64,000 nt of DNA from Perilla frutescens (Eukaryota; Streptophyta; Magnoliopsida; Lamiales; Lamiaceae), in assembly GCA_026008535.1 (NCBI GenBank), contig BRKX01000007.1, positions 52,813,001 to 52,877,000 of the forward strand. The letters are read 5' to 3'. The first letter of the stretch is position 1; each line of letters begins with the position of its first letter. The position numbers and the translations under genes are program-made. Under the pieces are notes generated by a model, which saw nothing but the letters and a program-made list of their open reading frames with translations, searched no databases and was not told where the DNA came from. Of this stretch, positions 11,120 to 22,662 are shown in pieces.

Positions 11120-11357
11120 ACACAATTTCAGGCAGCAAATCCACTGCCGCACTGAATACCATCTCAATTAATTATATTAACCTAGTACACGAAAAGTTAT
11201 CCACATGCACGTAAGTTAGGGCGGCATAATTATAATTTATAAAGCTAACATAGTAAAAGACTAAAAGTACATGTGACAATGATTTCATACTTCTTCCAAA
11301 TGTACCTTTTTTTTCCTTTGTTTTTGCTTTGGATGGGGAAATTAAGTGATAGCGGTG

Positions 11358-11944
11358 TGTAACAGTCCAGTCCTGAAAATTAGGACGAGGACATTATGAG
11401 GAAAAATGAAAGGAAAAGGTAATTGAATTGGAAATCTAGGGGTTTTTCGAGAACTAGACTAAGTTAGCGCCTCAAAAATTTAGGCAGCATACATTTATAA
11501 CTGTAATGGAATCCGCGTTTTTCAACGTATCGAATGAGTCAAATGATTTAATCATGTCAAATGAATGTATACTCATAGTCCAATCAAAACTTAAGCAGAT
11601 TTCAATAATTAATAAATATGAATTTGACTCTTCAAATAAACAAGACCTGTTAATAGGCCACAACAACTAAAATCCATCAATAGGTTACAGACAAATAAAC
11701 TACACTATGTCCCATTCATAGGATGGAAACAAGAAAATAATTTAGGGATCGTTATAGGTCAGCTGAAGGTAAACATAATCAACATGCTTAGCAAGTATGA
11801 CCTCTTTATAGGCAAAAGACGAATAAACAAATATGCATATCAAAAGACGAGTATTCATCCCCGTAGATTAATTATATAGTTAAGCATGTAAGACATGCGA
11901 ACTAGGAAGTCAACAAATGTTCATGATCAGAGTAGCAAGTACTC
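11358..11944 (-). repeat. Truncated Tekay-like LTR, copy 1
   Basis: Starts TGTAACAGTCCAGTCCTGAAA, like copy 2 at 12640 (TGTAACTCCCCAGTCCTAAA). Both share further blocks (GTCC-ATTCATAGGA; ATAGGTCA-CTGAA--GTAAAC). Only the first ~590 bp are present before an unrelated element begins near 11945. Read on the minus strand this is the 3' end of an LTR. Confidence 0.6.
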
Positions 11945-12639
11945 CTAAAGTTGTGACTTACTAGTATGGGAACTAGGACCACATCTCCACCATCCAATTT
12001 AATGATCTAATGGTTGAGATTTAATGGGAAAGATGATCGTAAATACAATAAGGCAAAAAATAAAAGAAGGGGGCTATTTTCGTCCAAGCCTTTAAAATTG
12101 ATGATGAAAGCAATTTAAAAAAAATCTTAAAAATATTAAATGACCATAACTCGCTCGTTTTTAATCAAATGCACGCAAAAAAATATATCAAATTAATTCT
12201 CTCTTCGTGCTCTTTCATTTAAGATGTTGGAAGACTGTGTTTAGATGAAAAATGTGGATGAAAAATACAAAAGATAAAATTTTATGTATACCAGTTTTAA
12301 ATTTCTTCGTTAGCTTATAATAATTCTTCATCAGCAATATGATAATGTATGCTAACGAAGCATTTGATATATGTTAACATAATGTATTCACCGTGATAAC
12401 GAAAAATTATCATAACGCTAGTGTAGTACACGTTTATTAATGATTATTCAATCTCAATTATGGTTTATTTTAGAGTTTATGGCATCTCAATTACTGTTTA
12501 TTCCATTTAATTATAATTAATAACTATTTTTTGTTGAATTTATTTTTCATTTTTAGTTCCAAATTGATTCTTAGGGTTTATTTCATCCAATTATGGTTTA
12601 TAATGTATGTTGACAGAGTATTGTCATATGCAAACATTG
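11945..12639 (-). mobile_element. Element B', first segment (interrupted copy of the element at 20-21.2 kb)
   Basis: Reverse-orientation homologue of 20031-21195. Shared landmarks include CACCATCCAATTTAATGATCTAATGG, CTCTTCGTGCTCTTTCA and TGTATGTTGACA-AGTATTGTCATATGC-AACAT. Homology stops at an AACAT at 12635-12639 and resumes at 16619, across an LTR insertion. Noncoding. Confidence 0.8.
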
Positions 12640-12722
12640 TAACTCCCCAGTCCTAAAAGAAATAATAAATGAAGGACAGGGATGTCACTTAAAAAGGAAT
12701 AAGGTTTTGAATAATTAATAAT

Positions 12723-12962
12723 TAAATAAAACGGCTTTGGATCAAGAATAGGCTATACTTTATGGGAATTCAGTGCAGCATAACCTTTGTAACTAGCGCA
12801 AATCATTGTTTAATAATGGCTTATAAGAGTGCATTTGAAGTGGCGGAGAAACAACTTTCGATCAAGAATAGGTTATACTTTTCGGCAATTCAGGACAACA
12901 TAACATCTATAACTAGAGCAAATCATCATTTAATAATGACTTATAAGAGTGCATTTGAAGTG
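12723..12962 (+). repeat. Tandem duplication, 120-bp period, inside the LTR
   Basis: Two adjacent copies offset by exactly 120 bp. Shared words include GATCAAGAATAGG-TATACTT, GCAAATCAT and the identical CTTATAAGAGTGCATTTGAA at 12820-12839 and 12940-12959. The copies differ at roughly one base in ten, so the duplication is not recent. Confidence 0.85.
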
Positions 12963-13233
12963 GCGAAACATCCAAACTAATCTGTATAGAAGCAAAATAA
13001 AGTGATAAATAGATACCAATGATCAATGATCTATTTATCAAGTCAATCAGCAATGTCCTATTCATAGGACGAAATCAAGATAGCATATAAGATCCATTCA
13101 TAGGTCAACTGAAAAGTAAACAGATACCAACATGTAATTTAGTGGGACCCTTTCACAGGTCAATCAAAGCAATAAAGGAACAGTTGGTGTTTCAATAAAC
13201 TTGGCTTTATCCCTTAAATATATATTTATTAAA

Positions 13234-13538
13234 CGGTTAAGGGCCACATAGCCCATCTTTGACTATTTGGTCCATTTAACCCCCTCGACTCTCTAAAATG
13301 GCTCACATTGCCCTTTCCATTAGTGAAAAAGTTAACACCATTAAAAAAAATACACTAACACACATTTTACTCACACACTAAGATTTTTTTCATATATTTT
13401 TATACACAATTTTACAATTAACCAAAATTATTACAAATTAATAAATTATGATTAATAATAACTAAAATAATAAATATCAATAAATTGATTAATAGATTAA
13501 ATAAACTTAATAATAGTAATATAGTATGAAAATTTCAG

Positions 13539-13569
<31 letters not shown>

Positions 13570-14049
13570 TAATTGGTTTGTGAGTCCGTTTTACCATTGA
13601 AAATAAAGTCGAACACTTTATTGCAAATTTGAAATACACAGATGGTGGTTTTTAGATTTAAATAATTTTATGAATTATCTCAATATATATATATATATAT
13701 AGATATATTATAAATAATAAATTTTTTATACTGTATTATTATTATTATTATTATTATGTGTTAATTAATTTATTAATAAATTTCATGGTATTTATTATTT
13801 TATTAACTGCTAACCATAATTTATTAATTTGTAGCACTTTTGGTTAATTGTAAAATTATGTGAAAAATCTTAATGTGTGAGAAAATTGTATGTTAGTATG
13901 TGTTTGTTAATCGTGTTAACTTTTCCATCCATATAAGGGGCAATGTGAGCCATTTTAGAGAGTCGAGGGGGCTAAATGGATCAAATAGTCAAAGAGGGGG
14001 CAATGTGATCTTTGTAGAATAGTCAAGGGGGCTATGTGGGTCTTAACCC
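13234..14049. mobile_element. Foldback MITE, about 816 bp, with 9-bp target duplication
   Basis: TTTATTAAA flanks it on both sides (13225-13233, 14050-14058). The left arm (GGTTAAGGGCCACATAGCCC... CCCCTCGACTCTCTAAAATGG) is repeated in inverse on the right; the right arm has about 45 bp extra. Homology of the arms continues inward through AT-rich DNA nearly to the centre, so most of the element is one long imperfect palindrome. TA repeats lie at 13541-13566 and 13684-13702. The 9-bp duplication points to a MULE relative. Confidence 0.85.
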
Positions 14050-16618
14050 TTTATTAAAATAGCTAGGCATCATTTACTAATAGCATATTAGACATGTTAT
14101 TATCATAATTCTATTATCAAGTACTAAATACGGTTATCAAAGTATTCAGCAGAAACATAGATAAGACAGTATCTCAACCTGAAAATATTTTGAAAAGAGT
14201 TGGGTATGAGTACTAAGCACTCAGTGGATAAGTTTTGAACTTAATTTGCAATATGAAATATCCAAAAAATAATACACGACATATATGAAGCAAATTGCAA
14301 AAGCCTTCCCATATCTACAAACCTTTCCTTCTCCTTTGAGATCCATCTTGCTCAGTTTGTCATCTACTGCACTATAATATGCCGCTGATAGAAAAAATGA
14401 GGGGTTATCTTACTAATCCGATGAGAGTATACCAGGGGTTACCTAACATTGACCTTGAATGTGCTAGGGGTCACCTAGCAGTGACTCCTTATAGTGACAT
14501 CGGTCATAGTATATGTGCGGGTTTACTTTGCAGTGACACCTTTAGTGATAATCATCACAATTTCAAGGGTGTACAATCCTGCCTATGCTCAACAATTATT
14601 TGCACTACAAATTCCGAGATTCACAAGCCTATCTCAGTTAAGTTCAACAACATCTCAATATAACTCATAAACTTAGAAATTATTTCATAAGCATAACCAT
14701 GCTTATACAACTATTCCACAAGTATGCTCATATCCTAGTCACAGTATCTCAACAAAATTCCAACATTATTCTAACAATATTTGAACAATATTTCAATAAT
14801 ATCATATCCCATAGCATAACAATGTTCTGTAATTCCTCCTATAAAAATGACGTTAAATAGGTAGAGCATAAAATATTTATTTGGATATTTCTATATTTAT
14901 TCTTTGAAAATAAATCCACCTTGCTGATGAGCAGGTGGTGGTACAACAGCTTCTGGGACGACTTCCTCTCTCCTAGTAGGTTCCGCGGGTCCTACAATAT
15001 TGGTGCGCATCTTAGAACAAGTACTACAATTTCCAGAATTTATCTACTATATTTGGAGCATTTATTTATATTTATTTAATATTATTTCATTCAAAAATAG
15101 ATTACGCAACTCTAACGACCTCAAATAATTTCAACATAGAAGGAAATAAATTCCAAAATAATATTTTTGATTTATTGGGATCAAAAGATTTGATAGAGGT
15201 CTCTTTGTGCAACTTGCCATTTTACCCAACTTTTATCAGATTTGCACCACAACAGTTTTTAACCGCTTAAAAATTATGAAAATAATCAAAGAATACCAAT
15301 GTTATACATGCCAATACTAAAGTTTGAAAGTTTTATAATTTTTCGATATCACATACTCCCAGTATAAAAATAACTGTCTAAATTACATAATTGAGATTCT
15401 ACAAAACTCATCCAAAAATTAGGAAATTCAACAAGCCAGTAGGAAACAGTATTTGGAACAACTTTCAAGTTCAAACTTATTAGATTTAAAGACCCGAAGG
15501 GTCAAAATTCGAGGAAAATAATGGCAGATCAGCGTTTGTTTAATTTTCAGTTTTCCCACGATTTCGCCTGTATTTTTCGTCGGACAGAAAAGTTTTCAAC
15601 ATACGAAATGTGTAATATATTTAAATATAAAACACATTAAAATTTGGGATGAAACGGATTAGAAATGGATCGAGACATGCCGCCTCGAAGGCAACAGCTG
15701 TCGGCGGTGGCACCGGCGGTCGGCGACTGTTGGTTGCTGCCCGCCGGCACTCCTTCATCCCCGACTATTCCTCGACTTGATTCACACCTCAAAACCTGAC
15801 TTTCGCTCAAAGAATGCTCGACTTTCTCGCCCATGCTCGACTACGCTCGAGTTTCTAAGATTTTAGTTGTTAACAAAATTTGAGGGGTGAGGAAAATGAA
15901 TGAGGCAACCCCTCTATTTATAGGAAAATGCTTCGGGGTCAGGTATTGATTTTTCAGATATAAAATACTGATAAAGTTAGTTTGAGCGCGATTACTCATT
16001 CAAAAACACTATTCACAAGTTGCTTTATTGAGAGGAAAGTTCATTTGACCTCATACACAAAAAGTAAGAACACTGGGAGACTCCTTGATTTATTTCCAAT
16101 CAAGTCGATCAAAAATGGTCGGCCGATAAAGATTCCTTTTCCGAGCTATTTGGAAATCACTATTCATGACACTTCGGATGCCGATGTTCATTCGTTTGAC
16201 CTCAAATTCAAAATTCGGGATCATTGATGAATTCCTTGGTTCGATTCCTATTGCGGAACCTTGCCGAAAAATTTATTGGGATAACGGTCAGGATTTCATT
16301 AAAGATCGAAATTAAAAATGAGTTGAAAAGTTACTATTCGGTTTTTTACTTTTTACCTTTATGACTGCCAGGAACTCGATCGATTGATCCCGAATTAAAA
16401 TTTCGAGAGTACCGACGGATTTCTCGGGTCATCCTATTTCTACGAAGTCTAATATTGACAATATCCAGAATTTTATTTAAAAAACTTTTCAAGAAAATAG
16501 ACTCCTAGAGTTGCGTCTTACATCAATTTTACTTTATACAACTCAAATTATAATCTTTAGTCTTCTAAATTAATTAGAAAACTTCTTTAACTTTAATTTG
16601 AAAATGCGGGGTCTTACA

Positions 16619-16863
16619 AACATAGTGTAGTCATATTGTTGCCAAAGCAAAATCATAATGCTAATATAGTACATGTATCTTATTGTTATGATTTGTTCTG
16701 ACTCAATTACGGTCTATCAGATCAAATCAAGGTTTATTTCATCCAATTAGAGTTTCTTCCATTCAATTAAGATTTATTAAATCAAATTAGATTTATAATT
16801 ATTTTACAGAATATATTTTTTGCTAACAATATATTAGCATAATAATAACACTTCGTTAGCATA
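16619..16863 (-). mobile_element. Element B', second segment
   Basis: Continues the homology to 20.2-20.55 kb (reverse orientation) exactly where the first segment stopped, repeating AACAT: AGTGTAGTCATATTG, TAATGCTAATATAGTAC, GCTAACAATATATTAGCATA, CTTCGTTAGCATA. It is cut off by the copia LTR at 16864 and is not found again after it. Confidence 0.8.
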
Positions 16864-18649
16864 TATGTTGGTCCCGGTGCGAGTCTATGTCAATTTAGAG
16901 GGGGGGTGAATAAACTGGTTTCAAAAACTTAAACTGATTGTGGAATGGTTAGGGCCCTGACTAGCTTATAACAATTTATCTGTGCACTGATTAGTTGAGA
17001 TGGAGAGCATTGATGAGAGCTTAGCTGGTGAGCTGATCAGTTAGGACTGACAGCTTGAAGACTTAGCTTAGCTTGTCAGTGCAGCTTGTGTGCTAGAGTG
17101 TGCAGTTAAAGAACATGCAAAGCTTAAAGCAATAAATACAGCACACACAAGACTTATAGAGGTTCGAAGCTTCCTGCTTCTACGTTCTCTCTTCCTTCCG
17201 CAGAAAGGCAATCCAGTATGCAAGTGTAAAGTTTCTTTATTACAGTTACACAGTGACGAAATTCTATTTGACCTGAAAACGGAACCCTTCAACCCGAGTG
17301 CGGCCTCCTTTCCAACTGTTGTTGTCCCGGAAGAACAGACCCATCGGTACACGCCCCTCCTCAACCATTTTCTGGGTTGACAACTCACACTTACAGGTCC
17401 CAACTACTCGCTGAGACTTTAGGTGCTATTGCCCGTCTTTACAAGATTTTAGATCTCTCTCGATCTTCAAGAAGACAGTCTTGAATTTGTTATCAAACTG
17501 GAGTGCTCCTTCAACTTGAGCTGAGCGGTTGATCTTTGAAGAACTTAACTGAGAAGCTTTGCTCTGGCTGGAATTCTACGTCAGCTAGCTACTTGCTTGA
17601 GACTTGAAGCACGCCTTCTCAGTTGGGAATTTTCGCTTAAGAGATTTAAGCTCTGAGCTGTGGAGGAGGGAGAAAGAAAGCCTACTCTGCAAAATATAGC
17701 AAGAGTTAGAAAATCTTGCGAATAAGTTTTTTGAAATGTCTTGGCCAAAATTGTGTTCACTCTCTTTAAATAGATGAGTGATTTTTGACCGTTGTGATTG
17801 GTGAATCTGTTGAGTTCACCAGAGGCAGTTTAATGTCTGTAGCCGTTTGAAGCTTTAAATGAACTAGCCATTTGACTTTAATGATTTCTGCTCCAAGATC
17901 ATCAGGATCTTTCCAAGATTTCCTGTCAGGATCTTCATTGACTGCTTGTCAGATAGAGCAGGTATTTTGGCTATCAGTTTTGAACATTCAGCTGATGTGC
18001 TCTCAGCTATCTCGGCTTTGAACTTTAAGATTTGTCCAGTTGGTAGTTCCTCAGCTGCCTTAAGCTTCAGTTTTGAGATAGTCCGGTATAGCTGTCTTGG
18101 TTTTTTGGCTGCTTAGCTTCAGAGAGCTTTCAGTCCTGGACTTCCAGTCGACTACTTGTTTGAGCTTTCCTTTCTTTGAACTAATCTTAGGTCAGTTCAG
18201 TATTGGGTCAAAGCTTTTAGAGCTTTCTTCTAGCTAACTAATCTTTGATCAGTTTTAGGGTTGGCTCTATTAAACTGACTGATCTCTCTTCAGTTCAGTT
18301 TCAGCTTTCAAGCTGGCTCTACTCTCATCAGTCTTTCTTAGCTTTCAGCTAGACTGATGGTTACTCATCTGTGGATGCCTACCAGTCTCCAAAGTTCTCT
18401 TTCCCCTATAGCTTTTCTTAAGCTTTGAAGAGTTGACTCGGACTGGTCTGATCGAGGCATCCTTTTAAGCGGATTGACCGTGCTTCAAAACAGCTGACTC
18501 ATTTCAGCTAGACTGTTGTCTGAAGTCTTACTTGTCATTCCCCTGACTTCCAGCTTTAAATAACCTACAGTGTTTCTTTAAATTACCACGCATGTTTTGA
18601 CATTTCATTAAAACCATTAGTTGGGTTATAATGATAGTTTTTCCCAACA
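16864..18649 (+). repeat. Copia-type LTR (solo or isolated)
   Basis: Begins TGTTGG and ends CCAACA, the usual copia LTR ends, 1786 bp. It contains GAGGGGGGGTGAATA near the start and a TATAGAGGTTCGAAGC block, both common in SIRE-like copia LTRs. The flanking five bases (GCATA, ATTTT) do not match, so the element may be rearranged. No internal domain adjoins it. Confidence 0.6.
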
Positions 18650-18679
18650 ATTTTCCAAACAATATATATATATATATAT

Positions 18680-19969
18680 TGTTACTGCCTTTGTGACATC
18701 AATCTATTAAGATGGAATCAACGGTGTCACAATCACTATGTTTGTTTATCAAGAGCTCCACATTGCTCTTGTTATAAGTGGTTGATTATCATTCATCCTT
18801 ATGGCAATTCATAAATCACTTTTATATTTGGTTTTTTCAAGTACATTTCTACTGTTCTGGACAACGTTCATCACAATGTACGTGAACGTGATTTGAACTT
18901 CTTGAAGACAGCTCAAAGCAAGGAGTTTGGATTGAGCTGAGAAGAAGAAGAAGACTGCTGTGCATCATACCACAACAGAGATTGTTCAACATGTTGTGTA
19001 CTGCCAGCTAGCTTGAGTGATAGCCTAAAGACAATATGTGAACATATAAAAGATTTTGTTGTGCTACCTGATGTGAAGATTCAAGATCAACAATGTACAT
19101 TACAAAGTACATGGACGTCTGCATCTGAAGAGAAGACTCAAAGATCAATAATGTTCATTGTAACGTTCTTCAACGTTTACATAAACATGCTTTGTCCAGA
19201 TTATTCTTCCAAAGAACGATGGAGTTGTTTAAGGTTTATAACCAAGAGAAGATTCAGAGATCCATCCAGAAGCTGCAAGAACGGTTCAAGACAGAAGTCA
19301 AAGGCAGAGTTCTATACATGGAAGAATTCCTAACATGGTTCGAGTTTGATCTTGGTTCTAATCAAGAAAAGTTTCATTGTTTATTTCCCAATCAAATTAG
19401 GACTTCTGTTCCCTTATTTAGGCTATCTCTTTTCATCTATAAATAGCCAAGGAATCAGACATGTTAGTAATGCAGATAACACACCGTAAACAAGAACTGC
19501 ACAGTATTGTTTTAAGAGCTCTTCTGTTTTGAGCCACATAGTTTCGGTAGTGTCTTAGACTAGAGATTAATGTTCTGGTCATCATGTATTGAAACACACT
19601 TGTTCATACACTATCAAAAGGAGTCTCGGGAGATATTTCATGTGGGAACTAGATAGGTTAGATATCTAGGTTGTGAGGGGATCTCACAATTTAATTTAGT
19701 GAAAGAGGGTGTACGGGTAGAAAGGGTATCGAGTGACGTGAGGTCAGCTGCATGTAAAATCCTCAGTAAACATGATACCGAAGTAGTGAATTATTTTCCA
19801 TGGACTTGACAAGTCCCCCTGACATAGATCGGTTGATCGAACAAGGTTACCAAACCTCTACGTTGTTTACTTTCTACAAATTATCTTGATGTTAACAATA
19901 ACATTCTTGAACTTTATTGTGAACATATCTATCTCATTCACCAACTTTTCTGTGAACGTTGTGCAGACA
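18680..19969 (+). repeat. LTR-like sequence, probably copia solo LTR
   Basis: Runs from TGTTACTGCC to GTGCAGACA with near-identical flanks TATAT and TATAC. It contains a promoter-like TATAAATAG (19440) and the stretch TAGATATCTAGGTTGTGAGG seen in copia LTR leaders. The ORFs inside (19013-19446) have no recognisable domain. Confidence 0.45.
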
Positions 19970-20007
19970 TATACTAATCACATGGGTGTGCAATTTCATA
20001 TATATAT

Positions 20008-20032
20008 CTGTGTGTGTGTGTGTGTGTGTGAG
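20008..20032 (+). repeat. TG dinucleotide repeat
   Basis: About 12 TG units directly before element B. Confidence 0.9.
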
Positions 20033-21195
20033 GGGTTAGGTAAAAATCAATCATAATGTGAGAATTAGGACCACATCTCACACCACACAATCCTCAAAAA
20101 TAAAAGAGCCAGATTTGATGAAAAAGACGGTAGCAATTCTGTAATATTTGAAAAGTTTTTCACGTGGGGGTATTAACGTAATTTGGTAATTCTTATAAAA
20201 ATCGCGGAGGATTTGATAACATATAATCATGCTAATGAAGTATTATCATCATGCTAACGAAGCATTATAGTTATGCTAATTAAAATTTTCAAATATTGTT
20301 AGCGAAAAATATATTCTAAAAATTAATTATATACCTAATTTGATTTAATAAATCCTAATTAAATGGAAAAAATCATAATTAGATGAAATAAACCTAATTA
20401 GATGAAATAAACATTGATTGAATGTGGTAAATCCTAAATGAGTTGGAACAAATTATAATAATAATATATTTGTACTACATTAGCATTATGCTTTTGTTTC
20501 ATCAGCACTATGAATACACTATGTTAGCATATGACAATACCATGTCAACATACGTTATCAACCATAATAATCAATTAGGAACTATAAATGAAAAAATAAA
20601 TTAAAAAAATCATAATTAGATAAAATAAACCATAATTGAGATGAAATAAACCACAATTGAGATTGAATAAACCCTCATAAATTTGTACTATGCTAGCATT
20701 ATGATAATTCTTTATTAGCACAGTGAACACATTATGTTAGCATATGAAAAATGCTTCGTTAGCATACGTTATCATATGTTATCATAATGCTGACGAAGAA
20801 TTATATATGCTAACGAAAATATTTACAACCTGGCAAGTATAAAAAATTATCCTTTTTATTTTTCGTTCATATTTTTTCATCTAAACATAGCCTTTCGACA
20901 TCTTAACTGAAAGAGCACGAAGAGAGGTTTAATTTGATATATTTTTTGTTTGCATTGGATTAAAAATGAGCAAGTTATGGTCTTTTAAAGTTTTAAATTT
21001 TTTTTAATTGCTGACATCATCATTTTTAATGGGTTTCGACGAAAATAACCCTCATTCCTTTATTTTTTGTCCTATTATTTACAAAATTGCAACCATCTCT
21101 ACATCAAATCTCAGCCATTAGATCATTAAATTGGATGGTGTAAGATGAGGTATTAATTCTCACACCAGAAAAATGGTCTCATTTGATCTATATCC
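20031..21195 (+). mobile_element. Element B, long non-autonomous TIR element
   Basis: The left end (GGGTTAGGTAAAAATCAATC... GTGAGAATTAGGACC) and the reverse complement of the right end (GGATATAGATCAAATGAGACC... GTGTGAGAATTAATACC) are related, and both continue into CACACCA-C-AT. The interior is AT-rich, noncoding and full of GCTAACGAAG/GTTAGCAT words. It is the uninterrupted relative of B' and supplies its empty site. No transposase. Confidence 0.7.
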
Positions 21196-21217
21196 TATAT
21201 ATATATATATATATATA

Positions 21218-22620
21218 GAGGGTGGTTCTTGTGTAAACCACCCCTAGTGTGTAAATTGTAAACCAATCTCTCACCACGCATTCATCAAAATTAAATGGTC
21301 TAGATTTTGTCAAAGGGGTGGTGGCATGACTGTAAATAAGAGGAACTTCAAAAAACGCGGTGGCATTTGGGTAATTTTTACTTCAAGGTAAAAATTAAAA
21401 AAAAAAAAGAAAAGAAAAATGCGGACTTCTTGGAAGCAGGTTAACGAAGACATAATCATATGCTGACGAACATATAATCGTATGCTAACGAAGCAGAATC
21501 ACTTTATGCACAATACGTAACTTTAAACTCAAAACTGATTTTGTTTGCAAATAATTAAATGACGAGTTTTATATAATTTGAAAGCTAGTCAAGCTAACTT
21601 TTAAACAAAAAATAATTTCTAAATTTTTTAATTATGGACAAAGTTATGATTATTTGATTGAATATTGTTAATTACATTATTTGGCTTCAACTCACTACAT
21701 TAGTGATTCGTTAACATTATGTAATACATTCGTTTAGCATCACATAATCCTTTTGTTAGCATACGACATTAATAACAGAAAAATGATGAAATTCAATGAA
21801 ATTACATTACTGAATCTTAAAATCGATGTGATAAACCCTTATAACAATAACTGATGCTAGCGAAGTATTTGTCATGTGCCAACGTTAATAATGCACTGGA
21901 ATTTTCATGCAAAAAATGACTTAATACATTAATGTAATGTTCGATGTCCATATAATTTATAGTAGCGAATCATTTATCATATGTTAATAAAGTAAATCAT
22001 AACTGTGATAAAATAAACCTTCATAGCAATATAGTTGATACTAACAAAACATATTTTATATAATTGGAATGAAATAAACTCTTATAGCAATATAATTGTT
22101 GCTAACGAAATATTTATCATATGCTAACGAAACCTACCTAATTCTGATTGGATAAATGTTTACATCAATGTAATTGATGCTAACGAAACATTTATCATAT
22201 GCTAGTGAAACAATTGTTATATGCTGACGAAATATTTTGAGCTTCAATATGCATGAAAAATGATTATTTTGTATTTTTCATCCATATTTTTTCGAATGAA
22301 CATATGCTTCACTAATCTTGAATGAAAGTAAATTAAAAGACCTTTAATTTGATATATTATTTGTGTTCATCCAATAAAAATGAGCAAATTATGATTATTT
22401 GAGGTTTTTTAGAAAGTTTATAAAATGTTGAGTTAGCATGACATCAACTATTTAAAAAAATGACGGAAATAACCCTCAACCATAAAAAGGTGGGCGAAAA
22501 TTGCATAAAAGCCATCGAATTTGGGATTTGATCTCAGCCGTGTATTTTTATGAATTGATGGTAGAAGATTGGTTTACAGTTTACACACTAGGGAATGATT
22601 TACATTTGATCCATTCCCTA
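21218..22620 (+). mobile_element. Element C, long non-autonomous TIR element with terminal hairpins
   Basis: The ends match in inverse: after the first ~28 bp both read CCTAGTGTGTAAA-TGTAAACCAATCT. Each terminus is itself a hairpin: GGGTGGTT/AACCACCC at 21220-21243 and AGGGAATG/CATTCCCT at 22590-22619. The interior is noncoding with many GCTAACGAA words as in B. It sits between a TA repeat and a TATATG repeat. Confidence 0.7.

Positions 22621-22660
<40 letters not shown>
22620..22660 (+). repeat. TATATG hexamer repeat
   Basis: Six to seven units of TATATG between elements C and D. Confidence 0.9.

Positions 22661-22662
<2 letters not shown>

Larger units (their letters stand above)
12640..16618 (-). 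mobile_element. Solo LTR (Tekay/Del-like Ty3/gypsy), minus strand, with nested MITE
   Basis: On the minus strand it runs from TGTAAGACCCCGC (16618) to GGACTGGGGAGTTACA (12640), with TG...CA ends and a 5-bp duplication AACAT on both sides (12635-12639 and 16619-16623). Without the nested MITE it is about 3.15 kb, long but plausible for Tekay/Del LTRs. No second LTR, RT or integrase is present, so a solo LTR is the simplest reading. A short minus-strand ORF at 14908-15011 (MRTNIVGPAEPTRREE...) looks gag-leader-like and leaves open an internally deleted element. Confidence 0.7.

Noticed and set aside
17068..17403. Overlapping ORFs of about 100 codons on both strands
   Set aside because: They lie wholly inside a copia LTR and show no domain.
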